From the NCBI RefSeq assembly GCF_900199635.1, contig NZ_LT962687.1, positions 915,501 through 979,500 on the forward strand: a stretch of 64,000 nucleotides of DNA, written 5' to 3'. The DNA comes from Anaerotruncus massiliensis (ex Togo et al. 2026). Its GTDB lineage: Bacteria > Bacillota > Clostridia > Oscillospirales > Ruminococcaceae. This document shows, piece by piece, positions 6,929 to 15,349 of this stretch. A program made the translations under genes and the position numbers. Under the pieces are notes generated by a model. It saw only the letters and a list, made by a program, of their open reading frames with translations. It had not been told where the DNA came from and made no database searches. Each line of letters starts with the position of its first letter. Positions within the stretch are counted from its first letter, which is position 1.

Positions 6929-8938
6929 ATGCGGACGGTGGCGCTGGCGGGCAATCCCAACTGCGGCAAGACCACCCTGTTCAACCGGCTCACGGGGCAG
7001 AGCCAGCACGTGGGCAACTGGGCGGGGGTGACGGTCGAACGCCGGGAGGGACGGATCGAAGCGGCGGGAGAGCGGGCGGTGCTCGTCGACCTGCCGGGCA
7101 TCTATTCGCTCGCGGCGTATACGCTGGAGGAGCGGGTCGCGCGGGAGTTCCTGCTCGGCGGGCAGGCGGACGCGGCGGTCAACATTTTGGACGGCACCTC
7201 GCTCGAACGGGGGCTCTACCTGACGCTGCAGCTCTGCGAGCTGGGGACCCCGATGGCGGTCGCCGTGGGAATGATGGACGAGGTGCGGGCGGCGGGCGGC
7301 GGCGTGGACGCCGCCCGGATGGAAAAGCTGCTGGGGGTGCCGGTGGTGCCCGTCGCGGCGAGGAAGGGGGAGCGTGTGGAGGAGCTGGCGGCCGCGGCGC
7401 TGGGCCGCGCGCGCGTCCCGCCGCCGCCCCGGTACGGGGAACCGCTCGACGGCGCGATCGCGGAGGCGGCGCGCGCCGTCGAAGGAGCGGTGCGGGAACC
7501 GGGCCGGCTGCGGTTCTATGCCGCCGGGCTGCTGGAGGACCCGGACGCGTTCAAGGACCGCCTGCGCCTCACCGCCCGACAGAGGTGGGAGCTGCGGCGC
7601 ATCCGCGCGTCGCTCGAGCGGGAGACGGGGGAGGACACGGCCTCGCTCATCGCGGGGGCGCGCTACCGGCTGATCGAACGCATCCTGCGGGAGGCGGTGA
7701 AAACGCCGCCCCGGCCCGCGGGCGGGACCCTCACCGACCGGATCGACGGGGCGGTCCTGCACCGGAAGCTGGCCTTCCCGATCTTCCTGGCCGCGATGGC
7801 CGGGATGTTCGGCGTCTGCTTCGGAGGGCCGGGGCTCGCGCTCAAAGGCTGGATGGAACGGCTGCTCGCCGGGCTTTCGGCGGGCCTTTCCGGATGGCTT
7901 CCCGCGCTCGGCGTGTCGCCGCCCGTCTCCGACCTGCTGGTGGGCGGCGTGCTCGGCGGGGTGGGCAGCGTCCTCACCTTTCTGCCGCAGGTGGCGCTCA
8001 TCTTCCTCTGCCTCACGCTGCTCGAGGAGTGCGGCTACCTCTCCCGCGCGGCCTTTCTGATGGACCTGCCCCTGCGGCGGCTGGGGCTCACGGGCAAATC
8101 CTTCATCCCCATGCTGATGGGCTTCGGCTGCACCACGCCGGCGGTCATGGCCGCCCGCACGCTGGGGGGCGAGCGGGACCGGCGGCTGACCATCCTGCTG
8201 ACCCCCTACCTGCCCTGCAGCGCGCGCTTCCCGATCTACGCCCTCTTCGCCGGGGTCTTCTTCCCGCGGCGGCAGGGACTGGCGGTCGCGGCGCTCTACC
8301 TTGCGGGGATTGCGGCGATGGCGGCGGTCGGCTGGTTTTTGCGCAAAGGCCCCTTCCGGGGGCGGGAGGCCCCCTTCCTCATGGAGTTCCCGCCCTACCG
8401 CGCCCCCTCGCTGCGAAACGTCCTGCGCAACACCGGGGAAAAGTGCGGCGACTTCCTGCGCAAGGCGGGGACCCTCATCTTTGCGATGAGCGTGCTCATC
8501 TGGCTGCTCCAGCATGTGGACGGGGGACTCCGCTTCACGGCGGACCCCGCCGCCAGCCTCTTCGCGCGGGCGGGCGGCGTGCTCGCGCCCCTCTTTTCGC
8601 CGCTCGGCTTCGGCTTCCGGGAGGCGGCGGTCGCGCTGCTCGCCGGGCTGGTCTCCAAGGAGGCGGTCGTCTCGACGCTGGGGGTGTCGCTCGCGGGGGA
8701 GGGGCCTCTCGCGGCGGCGCTCGCCGCGCGGTTTTCCCCCCTCTCCGCCGCGGCCTTCCTCGTCTTCTGCGCGCTTTACGCCCCCTGCGTGTCGGCGCTC
8801 GCGACGATGCGCCGCGAGCTCCATTCCACCTGGCGCGCGCTCGCGGCGGCCCTCCTGCAAACCGCCGTCGCCTATGCCGCCGCGCTCGCGGTCTTCCAGC
8901 TTGGCACGCTCGCCCAAAACCTCGCCGGATTGCTTTGA
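6929..8938 (+). CDS. feoB: Ferrous iron transporter FeoB
   Basis: A 669-residue membrane protein importing Fe(II), with an N-terminal G domain, a helical spacer and a membrane core. G1 (GNPNCGKT), G2-like GNWAGVTVE and G3 (DLPGIYSL) are clear; the core carries the family motif GFGCTTPAVMAART. The G4 region reads VAVGMMDEV, so the Asn of NxxD is Gly, and the G5-like block reads VAARKGE. No feoA precedes it, unlike many Clostridia. The ATG at 6929 follows a GGGGAGG ribosome binding site and begins right at the G1 strand; the frame is open further upstream but that part is the hairpin region. Confidence 0.92.
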   Translation: MRTVALAGNPNCGKTTLFNRLTGQSQHVGNWAGVTVERREGRIEAAGERAVLVDLPGIYSLAAYTLEERVAREFLLGGQADAAVNILDGTSLERGLYLTLQLCELGTPMAVAVGMMDEVRAAGGGVDAARMEKLLGVPVVPVAARKGERVEELAAAALGRARVPPPPRYGEPLDGAIAEAARAVEGAVREPGRLRFYAAGLLEDPDAFKDRLRLTARQRWELRRIRASLERETGEDTASLIAGARYRLIERILREAVKTPPRPAGGTLTDRIDGAVLHRKLAFPIFLAAMAGMFGVCFGGPGLALKGWMERLLAGLSAGLSGWLPALGVSPPVSDLLVGGVLGGVGSVLTFLPQVALIFLCLTLLEECGYLSRAAFLMDLPLRRLGLTGKSFIPMLMGFGCTTPAVMAARTLGGERDRRLTILLTPYLPCSARFPIYALFAGVFFPRRQGLAVAALYLAGIAAMAAVGWFLRKGPFRGREAPFLMEFPPYRAPSLRNVLRNTGEKCGDFLRKAGTLIFAMSVLIWLLQHVDGGLRFTADPAASLFARAGGVLAPLFSPLGFGFREAAVALLAGLVSKEAVVSTLGVSLAGEGPLAAALAARFSPLSAAAFLVFCALYAPCVSALATMRRELHSTWRALAAALLQTAVAYAAALAVFQLGTLAQNLAGLL

Positions 8939-8958
8939 GCCGCCGGGCGTGCTAGAAT
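8930..8958 (+). promoter_or_regulatory. Promoter of the YcxB-like gene
   Basis: TTGCTT (8930-8935), 17-bp spacer, TAGAAT (8953-8958). The -35 lies inside the end of feoB. Confidence 0.5.
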
Positions 8959-8979
8959 GGAGGAAAAGGAGGCGGCAAA

Positions 8980-9531
8980 ATGGAACACACGGCGGAATCC
9001 GCGCGTTTTGCGGCGCGGATGAAACAGGACGACCGGATGTACCGGCAGCTGATCCGGTTCCACCACAAATACCTGACGCATCTGTTTTTATGTTTTCGGA
9101 TCGTCGGCGTCGTCGCCCTGCTGGCATTCCTGATGACGCTGGCGGAGGCCCTCGCGACGGGGAGCGGCGGGGCGGCCTTTCGGCTGGTCGAAGCCGCCCT
9201 GCTGGGCCTGCTCTTTCTTTTCGCGCCCGAGTGGGTCACCGCCCTGTCGGTGCGCTCCGCCCGCAAAAACCGGGTCTCCGGCATGCTGGAGACCCGGATG
9301 GCCTTCTACGGCGACCGCATGGCGTGGGAGACTGACCAGAGCGCGGGGGAAATCTACTACAGCCAGTTCGTCAAGGCGTTTGAGACGCGGGAGGGCTACT
9401 ACCTCTACATCACGAGGCAGCAGGCCTACGTGCTGGGGCGGGACGGCTTCACGCGGGGGGACCCGGAGGAATTCCGCGCGTTTTTTGAAGCGGCGGCGGG
9501 CAGGCCGGTCAAATGGAAGGGCCCGAGATAG
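8980..9531 (+). CDS. YcxB-like membrane protein
   Basis: A 183-residue protein with two transmembrane helices (about residues 38-60 and 68-86) and a C-terminal soluble domain (residues 100-180) of the YcxB-like type, with the family-like stretch YYSQFVKAFETREGYYLYI. The function of this family is unknown. An AAGGAGG ribosome binding site precedes the ATG. It ends at a hairpin shared with the convergent RNase Y gene. Confidence 0.75.
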   Translation: MEHTAESARFAARMKQDDRMYRQLIRFHHKYLTHLFLCFRIVGVVALLAFLMTLAEALATGSGGAAFRLVEAALLGLLFLFAPEWVTALSVRSARKNRVSGMLETRMAFYGDRMAWETDQSAGEIYYSQFVKAFETREGYYLYITRQQAYVLGRDGFTRGDPEEFRAFFEAAAGRPVKWKGPR

Positions 9532-9545
9532 GACGTACGGAAAAA

Positions 9546-9568
9546 GGGCGCCGGAATTTCCGGCGCCC
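9546..9568. terminator. Bidirectional terminator between the YcxB-like gene and rny
   Basis: A 9-bp stem GGGCGCCGG/CCGGCGCCC with loop AATTT. Five A upstream give a T tract for the minus-strand rny transcript; the plus side has only TTT. Confidence 0.75.
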
Positions 9569-9582
9569 TTTGGCGTAAAAGC

Positions 9583-11145
9583 TTATTTCGCGTATTCGAT
9601 CGCACGGCTCTCGCGGATGCAGTTGACCTTGATCTGCCCGGGGTAGTCGAGCTCGCTTTCGATCTTCTTGACGATCTCGCGCGCGACGATGGTCATCTGG
9701 TCGTCCGAGACGACGTCGGGCTTGAGCATGATGCGCACCTCGCGGCCGGCCTGGATGGCGTAGCACTTCTCGACGCCGTCGAAGGAATTGGCGATCTCCT
9801 CGAGCTTTTCAAGACGCTTGATGTAGTTCTCGAGGTTCTCCCTGCGGGCGCCGGGGCGGGCGGCGGAGATCGCGTCGGCCGCCTGGACCAGGCAGGCCAC
9901 GATCGTCCGGGGCTCCACGTCGTTGTGGTGCGCTTCGATCGCGTGGATGATATCGGGGCTCTCCTTGTACTTGCGGGCGAGGTCGACGCCGATCTGCACG
10001 TGGGAACCCTCGATCTCGTGGGTCATCGACTTGCCGATGTCGTGGATGAGGCCCGCGCGGCGCGCCTGCGCCTCGTCGGCGCCGAGCTCCGCGGCCATCA
10101 TGCCGGCAAGCTGGGAGACCTCGATCGAATGGCTAAGTACGTTCTGGCCGTAGCTCGAACGGTAACGCATGCGGCCGAGCAGCTTGACCAGCTCGGGATG
10201 CATGCCGTGCACGCCGCACTCCATAACGGCACGTTCGCCGTCCTGCTTGATCTTGCCCTCGATCTCGCGGCGGGCCTTGTCGACCGTCTCCTCGATGCGG
10301 GCGGGATGGATGCGGCCGTCCTGGATGAGCCGCTCGAGCGCGACGCGCGCGGTTTCGCGCTTGACGGCGTCGTGGCTCGAAAGGGTGATCGCCTCGGGGG
10401 TGTCGTCGATGATGAGGTCGACGCCGGTGAGGGTTTCGAGGGTGCGGATGTTGCGCCCCTCGCGCCCGATGATGCGGCCCTTCATTTCGTCGCTGGGCAG
10501 CGGGACGACCGAGACGGTGATCTCCGCCACATAGTCGGCCGCGCAGCGTCCGATGGCGGCGGCGATGATCTCGCGCGCCTTCTGGTCGGACTCGTCCTTG
10601 AGCTGGCTCTCATACTGGGAAATCTTGAGGGCCTTTTCGTGGGTCAGCTCGCCTTCGAGGTTGGCGAGCAGATAATTCTTAGCCTGGTCGGCGGTGAAGC
10701 CGGAGATCTTTTCGAGCATGTCGAACTGGTGGGTCTTGACCTGCTCGGCCTCCTGGAGCTTGGTGTCCGCCTCCTTGAGTTTTGACTGAAGGGTTTCTTC
10801 CTTCTTTTCGAGGTTGTCGAGCTTTTTGTCGACCGACTCCTCTTTCTGCTGGATGCGCCGTTCGAGGCGGGAAACCTCCGAGCGGCGTTCCTTCATTTCC
10901 TTTTCATTGTCCTGCTTGAGCTTGTAAATTTCGTCCTTCGCCTCAATGATGGCTTCTTTCTTTTTTGTTTCCGACGCTTTGATTGCGTCGCTGATCAGCC
11001 GTTTCGCTTCCTCCTCGGCGGAACCGAGCGCCGCTTCCGCGGCCTTTTTGCGGTATGCAATACCCAGGAAAAATGCGATTACCGCGCCAACTAAAAAAGC
11101 ACCAATCACACTGACGACAAACGGAATGAATCCGATTGTGCTCAT
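9583..11145 (-). CDS. rny: Ribonuclease Y
   Basis: RNase Y, the membrane-anchored endoribonuclease that starts mRNA decay in Firmicutes. From the ATG at 11145 the protein has 520 residues, a usual length. Order: one N-terminal transmembrane helix (about residues 5-27), a long charged coiled coil (about 30-200), a KH domain with the [12 protein letters not shown] motif (about 215-280), and an HD domain with the catalytic HDIGK and the upstream SHS/EIS histidine region (about 330-430). A GTG at 11154 is in frame but lies only three bases after GGAGG; the ATG lies twelve bases after it and gives the family length. Monocistronic. Confidence 0.95.
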   Translation of the reverse strand: MSTIGFIPFVVSVIGAFLVGAVIAFFLGIAYRKKAAEAALGSAEEEAKRLISDAIKASETKKKEAIIEAKDEIYKLKQDNEKEMKERRSEVSRLERRIQQKEESVDKKLDNLEKKEETLQSKLKEADTKLQEAEQVKTHQFDMLEKISGFTADQAKNYLLANLEGELTHEKALKISQYESQLKDESDQKAREIIAAAIGRCAADYVAEITVSVVPLPSDEMKGRIIGREGRNIRTLETLTGVDLIIDDTPEAITLSSHDAVKRETARVALERLIQDGRIHPARIEETVDKARREIEGKIKQDGERAVMECGVHGMHPELVKLLGRMRYRSSYGQNVLSHSIEVSQLAGMMAAELGADEAQARRAGLIHDIGKSMTHEIEGSHVQIGVDLARKYKESPDIIHAIEAHHNDVEPRTIVACLVQAADAISAARPGARRENLENYIKRLEKLEEIANSFDGVEKCYAIQAGREVRIMLKPDVVSDDQMTIVAREIVKKIESELDYPGQIKVNCIRESRAIEYAK

Positions 11146-11308
11146 GGGGAACACTGACCTCCTTTATTCCATTTTCAATGTCCGCAATCCGCGCGCGGAA
11201 AGCCGTGCGCGGATAGAATATTTTTATTGGCACAGCGCGGGAAAGCGGGGAAAAAACGCCAAAACCTTCCGTGCGATGATACCATAAAACATACTGCATG
11301 ACATTACT

Positions 11309-11337
11309 ATTTTATATGGATGTCATAGGATTGTCAA
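11309..11337 (-). promoter_or_regulatory. Promoter of rny
   Basis: Minus strand: TTGACA (11337-11332), 17-bp spacer, TAAAAT (11314-11309). The leader is about 155 nt. Confidence 0.75.
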
Positions 11338-11380
11338 GAATTATTGCGAAATTGTGAACTTTTAGAGGGCAATTCGGACA

Positions 11381-11415
11381 AAAAAAGCGGGCGGCCGCCA
11401 AAACGGCGGCCGCCC
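11381..11415 (-). terminator. Terminator of the small helical protein operon
   Basis: A perfect 11-bp stem GGGCGGCCGCC/GGCGGCCGCCC (11389-11399 with 11405-11415). On the minus strand it is followed by GC and then a run of seven T. Confidence 0.85.
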
Positions 11416-11419
11416 CGGT

Positions 11420-11692
11420 TCAGCAGAGGCCCTGCGCGAGGAACTTTAAGGTGTAGGAGTAGCCCTCGCGGAAGTACAGTTCGCAGGTATAGGACTCAAT
11501 GCGGGTGGTGCATTCGAGAAGCTGGTCGAGAAGGTCCCGGCTCTCGTCGCCGCCGCTTTCGAGGCGGGCACGGAGAAGGCGCTCGAGCTCGATGCGGGAT
11601 TGGCGGAGCTGGAAGAGCTCGTCCGGTTCCTTGACGCTCTCTTCATAGCAGGAGCGGTAGATTTCATTGATGAGCGGCCTGCGTGCGTTCAT
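11420..11692 (-). CDS. Small helical protein, DUF6809-like, unknown function
   Basis: A 90-residue, mostly alpha-helical acidic protein ending in an aromatic segment (YFREGYSYTLKFLAQGL). The layout resembles small DUF6809-like proteins of Clostridia, which often accompany mobile or regulatory modules; that assignment is tentative. The ATG at 11692 has GGAGG six bases upstream and overlaps the end of the ribbon-helix-helix gene by 29 bp, so the two form one transcription unit closed by a strong terminator. Confidence 0.65.
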   Translation of the reverse strand: MNARRPLINEIYRSCYEESVKEPDELFQLRQSRIELERLLRARLESGGDESRDLLDQLLECTTRIESYTCELYFREGYSYTLKFLAQGLC

Positions 11693-11885
11693 GCTGTTCC
11701 TCCATTCCGGGGTTCGTCCCCTCGTTCTGCAAGCTGTATTCGATCATGCTGACGACGACATTATTGAAGCTCGTGTCATATTCCGAGGCGATCCGCTCGA
11801 CCTCCCGGATCAGCTGTTCCGACAGATAAAGGGTCTTGTAGAAGGACTTTTCCCTGCCCTTTGTCTGCCGGGGTGTAAACGGCAT
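11664..11885 (-). CDS. Ribbon-helix-helix (CopG/Arc-like) regulator
   Basis: A 73-residue protein whose centre reads as a ribbon-helix-helix fold: the strand SFYKTLYLSEQ, then helix LIREVERIASEY, then a turn and helix FNNVVVSMIEYSLQ. Such proteins bind DNA as dimers and often repress their own operon. I chose the ATG at 11885, eight bases after GGGAGGAGG; the longer frame to 12134 runs through the promoter region. It heads a two-gene unit. The region 12075-12124 upstream carries repeat pairs that could be its operator. Confidence 0.75.
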   Translation of the reverse strand: MPFTPRQTKGREKSFYKTLYLSEQLIREVERIASEYDTSFNNVVVSMIEYSLQNEGTNPGMEEQHERTQAAHQ

Positions 11886-12074
11886 GGAAAACGCCTCCTC
11901 CCTTTTTTTTGACACCTTCATTTTAGGATAAAAGCCCAACAGAGCATAGATGAGAAATTTTTGGTTTATGGTAAACGTTATCTTGCCTTTTATTTTATCG
12001 TGTTCCCCAAGCGGGGAACAGCGAATGGAACCGCACATTTGGTGCGCTACATTTATCATATCACGGCATACGCA

Positions 12075-12124
12075 GCTTGTAGACAAGCGGAGAGCTTGTA
12101 AATACAGGGTATTTGTTGGTATTT
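12075..12124. promoter_or_regulatory. Cluster of inverted and direct repeats upstream of the RHH gene
   Basis: GCTTGT (12075-12080) and ACAAGC (12083-12088) form an inverted repeat, with a further GCTTGT at 12094. Directly after, AAATAC (12100-12105) pairs with GTATTT (12109-12114), which recurs at 12119-12124. A minus-strand -35-like TTGTCT lies within the first repeat. The arrangement looks like operator half-sites for a dimeric repressor. A separate 8-bp hairpin TGTTCCCC/GGGGAACA lies at 12001-12020. Confidence 0.4.
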
Positions 12125-12231
12125 GACAGCCCACCTCCCAAAGATCATATCACAAAATCCTGCGGCGGTGGGGAAATCGGATAAAGTAGTAGAAAGTAGG
12201 AGCGGAGAGAAAATGTGTGCAATCTGCCAGC

Positions 12232-12261
12232 TTGCGACGGGCGCGCCGCCTGTGCTATAAT
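12232..12261 (+). promoter_or_regulatory. Promoter of the heptad-repeat gene
   Basis: TTGCGA (12232-12237), 18-bp spacer, TATAAT (12256-12261), 23 bp before the ATG at 12285. Confidence 0.6.
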
Positions 12262-12284
12262 ATCTCCATTGTGAGGTGTGCGGA

Positions 12285-12740
12285 ATGGACGAACGGGAGC
12301 TTTTGCAGGCGATCGGGCGGATGATGGATGACAAGCTGTCCCCCATCGGGACGCAGCTCGGCAAGGTGGAGTCGCGCCTCGGCAACGTGGAGACGCGCCT
12401 TGGCGGCATGGAATCGCGTCTGGGAAATGTGGAGACGCGCCTCGACCGGATGGACCTGCGGCTCGACGGCGTGGAGACGCGGATGGACCTTGTGGAGACG
12501 CGCCTCAGCGGCGTCCGGACCCAGCTCGGCAACCTCGACGCGCGCGTCGGCGGCGTGGAGGCGGAGGTCGGGACGGTCGGCGCCCGCATCGACCGCATGG
12601 AGGACGACGTCAAGGAAATCCGCCGCGACGTGAAGAAGGTCGCGTGGCAGGTGGACACCCTCTACGGCTGGGTCGACGAGGTCGACCTGCGCAGCAAAAA
12701 CACCCGCGAAATCGTCGAAAACCTCCCGCTCGCCAAGTAA
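12285..12740 (+). CDS. Heptad-repeat coiled-coil protein
   Basis: A 151-residue protein. After a 20-residue head (MDERELLQAIGRMMDDKL), residues about 25-140 are some 16 uninterrupted seven-residue units of the form LGxVETR (variants LDRMDLR, VGGVEAE, VKKVAWQ), visible in the DNA as 21-bp repeats. This predicts a long, rigid, probably trimeric or dimeric coiled coil. There is no signal peptide and no membrane segment. Function unknown; similar repeat proteins occur as hypothetical proteins in Clostridia. ATG chosen because GAGG lies eight bases upstream; a GTG at 12276 is the alternative. Confidence 0.75.
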   Translation: MDERELLQAIGRMMDDKLSPIGTQLGKVESRLGNVETRLGGMESRLGNVETRLDRMDLRLDGVETRMDLVETRLSGVRTQLGNLDARVGGVEAEVGTVGARIDRMEDDVKEIRRDVKKVAWQVDTLYGWVDEVDLRSKNTREIVENLPLAK

Positions 12741-12764
12741 ATCCGTTCCATTGCGAAAGAACGG

Positions 12765-12793
12765 TTGACAGCCGCGCGGCGGCGTGCTAAGAT
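12765..12793 (+). promoter_or_regulatory. Promoter of thrS
   Basis: TTGACA (12765-12770), 17-bp spacer, TAAGAT (12788-12793). Confidence 0.8.
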
Positions 12794-12799
12794 AATCTG

Positions 12800-13046
12800 T
12801 AAAGCAGAACATCCCCAACAGCGTTGACGGGGAACGTCCCGGCGCAAGGGCGCGCCACAGAGAGAAGCGGTTTAAGCTGAAAGCCGCTTCACGCGCCGCG
12901 AATGGACGACCGCCCCCCGAGCGCGTGCGACGAGCACGCCGGCCGATCCCGTTACCGATCGTCGAGCGGCGCGATTTTTTGCGCAATTCGGGTGGAACCG
13001 TGGAGCAGAGCCTTCATCCCGTCTTTTGGGGATGAGGGCTTTTTTT
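12800..13046 (+). promoter_or_regulatory. T-box riboswitch controlling thrS
   Basis: A ~245-nt leader with canonical T-box elements in order: the stem I distal segment AGAGAG...CTGAAA (about 12855-12885), a candidate Thr specifier ACC at 12909-12911, CCCGAGC closing stem I, GTTA near 12950, and the T-box sequence GGGTGGAACCGTGG (12990-13003) that pairs with the uncharged tRNA 3' end. A terminator follows: 11-bp stem 13010-13020 with 13029-13039 and seven T. Uncharged tRNA-Thr should favour the antiterminator and so raise thrS expression. Confidence 0.9.
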
Positions 13047-13085
13047 ATTGCGTAAAATAACCTCGGATAGAAAGGAAGCAGGAAT

Positions 13086-14990
13086 ATGATAAACGTAACG
13101 TTGAAAGGCGGCGTCGTCAAGGAGTTTGAATCCGGCACGACCGCCGCGGAAGTGGCAAAGAGCCTCGGCGCGGGCCTCTATAAGGCGGCCTGCGCGGCCA
13201 GGGTCGACGGGAAGGCCGTCGACCTGCGCACCCCGCTCACGGAGGACTGCACCCTCGCGATCCTCACCTTCGACGACCCGGAGGGCAAGCATGCCTTCTG
13301 GCACACCGCCTCCCACGTGCTGGCGCAGGCGGTCATGCATCTATACCCCGACACGAAATACACGATCGGACCCGCTGTCGAAAACGGCTTCTACTACGAT
13401 TTCGACGTCGAGAAGCCCTTCACCCCCGAGGACCTCGCCAAGATCGAAAAGGAGATGACGGCGATCGTCAAGACGGGGGAGGAGCTCGAGCGGTTCGAGC
13501 TCGACCCCGCCGACGCGAAGGAGCTCATGAAGGACCAGCCCTACAAGCTCGAGCTCATTGACAAGCACTCGGGCGCGGGGGAGAAGATCAGCTTTTATAA
13601 GCAGGGCGACTTCACCGACCTGTGCGCCGGCCCGCATCTGATGAGCGTCGCGCCCCTCAAGGCGATCAAGCTCGTGCAGAGCACCGGCGCCTATTGGCAT
13701 GGCGACAGCAACAACCGGATGCTCTGCCGCGTCTACGGCATCGCCTTCCCCAAGGCGAGCGAGCTGGAAAGCTACCTCAACATGCTCGAGGAGGCCAAGC
13801 GCCGCGACCACCGCAAGCTCGGCCGCGAGCTCGACCTCTTCGACATCTACGAGGAGGGCCCCGGCTTCCCCTTCTTCTTCCCCAAGGGCATGGTGCTGCG
13901 CAACACGCTGGAGAGCTTCTGGCGCGAGCTGCACCGCCAGCGCGGCTATGAGGAGATCCGCACCCCGCTGATCCTCTCGGAGGAGCTGTGGCACCGTTCG
14001 GGCCACTGGGACCATTACAAGGACAACATGTACACCACCAAGATCGACGACCGCGACTTCGCGATCAAGCCGATGAACTGCCCGGGCGGCATGCTCGTCT
14101 ACAAGCGCAAGCTCCACTCCTACCGCGACCTGCCCGAGCGGATGGCCGAGCTGGGCATCGTGCACCGCCACGAGCTGTCCGGCGCGCTGCACGGGCTGAT
14201 GCGGGTGCGCTGCTTCACCCAGGACGACGCCCACATCTATATGACCCCCGAGCAGATCGAGGAGGAGGTCCTCGGCGTCATGGACCTGATCGACAGCATC
14301 TATAAGGTGTTCGGGTTTGAATACTTCCTCGAGCTGTCCACCCGTCCGGAGGACTCGATGGGCACCGAGGAGCAGTGGAACATGGCGACGGAGGCGCTCC
14401 GGAACGCGCTGGAGAAGAACGGCAAGCCCTACTCGGTCAACGAGGGGGACGGCGCCTTCTACGGCCCGAAGATCGACTTCCACCTGCGCGACTGCATCGG
14501 GCGCACCTGGCAGTGCGGCACCATCCAGCTCGACTTCCAGATGCCCGAGCGGTTTGACCTCACCTATACCGGCAAGGACGGCGAGAAGCACCGCCCGGTC
14601 ATGCTCCACCGCACCGCGCTCGGCAGCATCGAACGGTTCATCGGCATCCTCACCGAGCACTACGCGGGCGCGTTCCCGCTCTGGCTCGCGCCGGTGCAGG
14701 TCAAGGTCCTGCCCGTGACCGACGAGCACATCCCCTACGCGCAAAAGGTGTCCGACGCGCTCACCGCCGCGGGACTGCGCGTCGAGACGGACAGCCGCAA
14801 CGAGAAGGTCGGCTACCGCATCCGCGAGGCGCAGCTCCAGAAGATCCCCTATATGCTCGTGCTCGGCGGCAAGGAGGCCGAGGCGGGCGAGGTCGCGGTG
14901 CGCGACCGCCGCGACGGCAAGACGACTACGATGTCCCTCGAGGCGTTCCTCGAAAAGGCGAAGGCCGAGGTCGACTCCAAGGCCAACTGA
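13086..14990 (+). CDS. thrS: Threonyl-tRNA synthetase
   Basis: A 634-residue class II aminoacyl-tRNA synthetase charging tRNA-Thr. Order: N-terminal TGS-like domain (1-60), editing domain with HTASHVLAQAV near residue 65 and the GPHL motif, catalytic core (about 240-530) with zinc ligands in MNCPGG, HRHELSGA and MLHRTALGS, and a C-terminal anticodon-binding domain. Length matches the family. AAAGGAAGCAGGAAT precedes the ATG. Expression is controlled by the T-box leader upstream, and a strong terminator follows. Confidence 0.98.
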   Translation: MINVTLKGGVVKEFESGTTAAEVAKSLGAGLYKAACAARVDGKAVDLRTPLTEDCTLAILTFDDPEGKHAFWHTASHVLAQAVMHLYPDTKYTIGPAVENGFYYDFDVEKPFTPEDLAKIEKEMTAIVKTGEELERFELDPADAKELMKDQPYKLELIDKHSGAGEKISFYKQGDFTDLCAGPHLMSVAPLKAIKLVQSTGAYWHGDSNNRMLCRVYGIAFPKASELESYLNMLEEAKRRDHRKLGRELDLFDIYEEGPGFPFFFPKGMVLRNTLESFWRELHRQRGYEEIRTPLILSEELWHRSGHWDHYKDNMYTTKIDDRDFAIKPMNCPGGMLVYKRKLHSYRDLPERMAELGIVHRHELSGALHGLMRVRCFTQDDAHIYMTPEQIEEEVLGVMDLIDSIYKVFGFEYFLELSTRPEDSMGTEEQWNMATEALRNALEKNGKPYSVNEGDGAFYGPKIDFHLRDCIGRTWQCGTIQLDFQMPERFDLTYTGKDGEKHRPVMLHRTALGSIERFIGILTEHYAGAFPLWLAPVQVKVLPVTDEHIPYAQKVSDALTAAGLRVETDSRNEKVGYRIREAQLQKIPYMLVLGGKEAEAGEVAVRDRRDGKTTTMSLEAFLEKAKAEVDSKAN

Positions 14991-15012
14991 ACAGACGGAA
15001 CCGCATGAAAAA

Positions 15013-15038
15013 GCAGCCGCGCGAGCGGCTGCTTTTTT
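15013..15038 (+). terminator. Terminator of thrS
   Basis: 8-bp stem GCAGCCGC/GCGGCTGC with loop GCGA, then six T. Confidence 0.9.
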
Positions 15039-15206
15039 GCCGCCCGGCGTCGGCCGGCTTCCCGCGCGGGGAATCGCGCCGAGGCTTTGGGCGGCGGACG
15101 GGTTTCCTGAGATTTCCGGCCGTACACAGAATATTCACAGACTGTCGAAACTACCGCCACATAAATCGTGTTAACTATACAGGTAGCACGCGTTTCCGGC
15201 AGATAC

Positions 15207-15235
15207 TTGCCTAAAACGCGGATTTATAGTACAAT
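15207..15235 (+). promoter_or_regulatory. Promoter of the M23 endopeptidase gene
   Basis: TTGCCT (15207-15212), 17-bp spacer, TACAAT (15230-15235). The leader then contains a small hairpin CCCCGTG/CACGGGG near 15259-15277. Confidence 0.65.
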
Positions 15236-15349
15236 ATTACCCTACGACATGCTTCCGGTCCCCGTGTTTTTCACGGGGGCGCTGTGAAGTGCGGCCTTCG
15301 CGCAAGACGCGCCGGGGCCCGGCGAATCCACGGGAAGGAGGTGGCCTGC

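Noticed and set aside
6626-9127. 833-codon minus-strand frame opposite feoB
   Set aside because: Mirror frame of a clear FeoB; low complexity, Arg/Pro/Gly-rich, as expected in GC-rich DNA.
14991-15349. tRNA or small RNA gene between thrS and the M23 gene
   Set aside because: No cloverleaf or CCA end; the gap is explained by a terminator, a promoter and a short leader hairpin.
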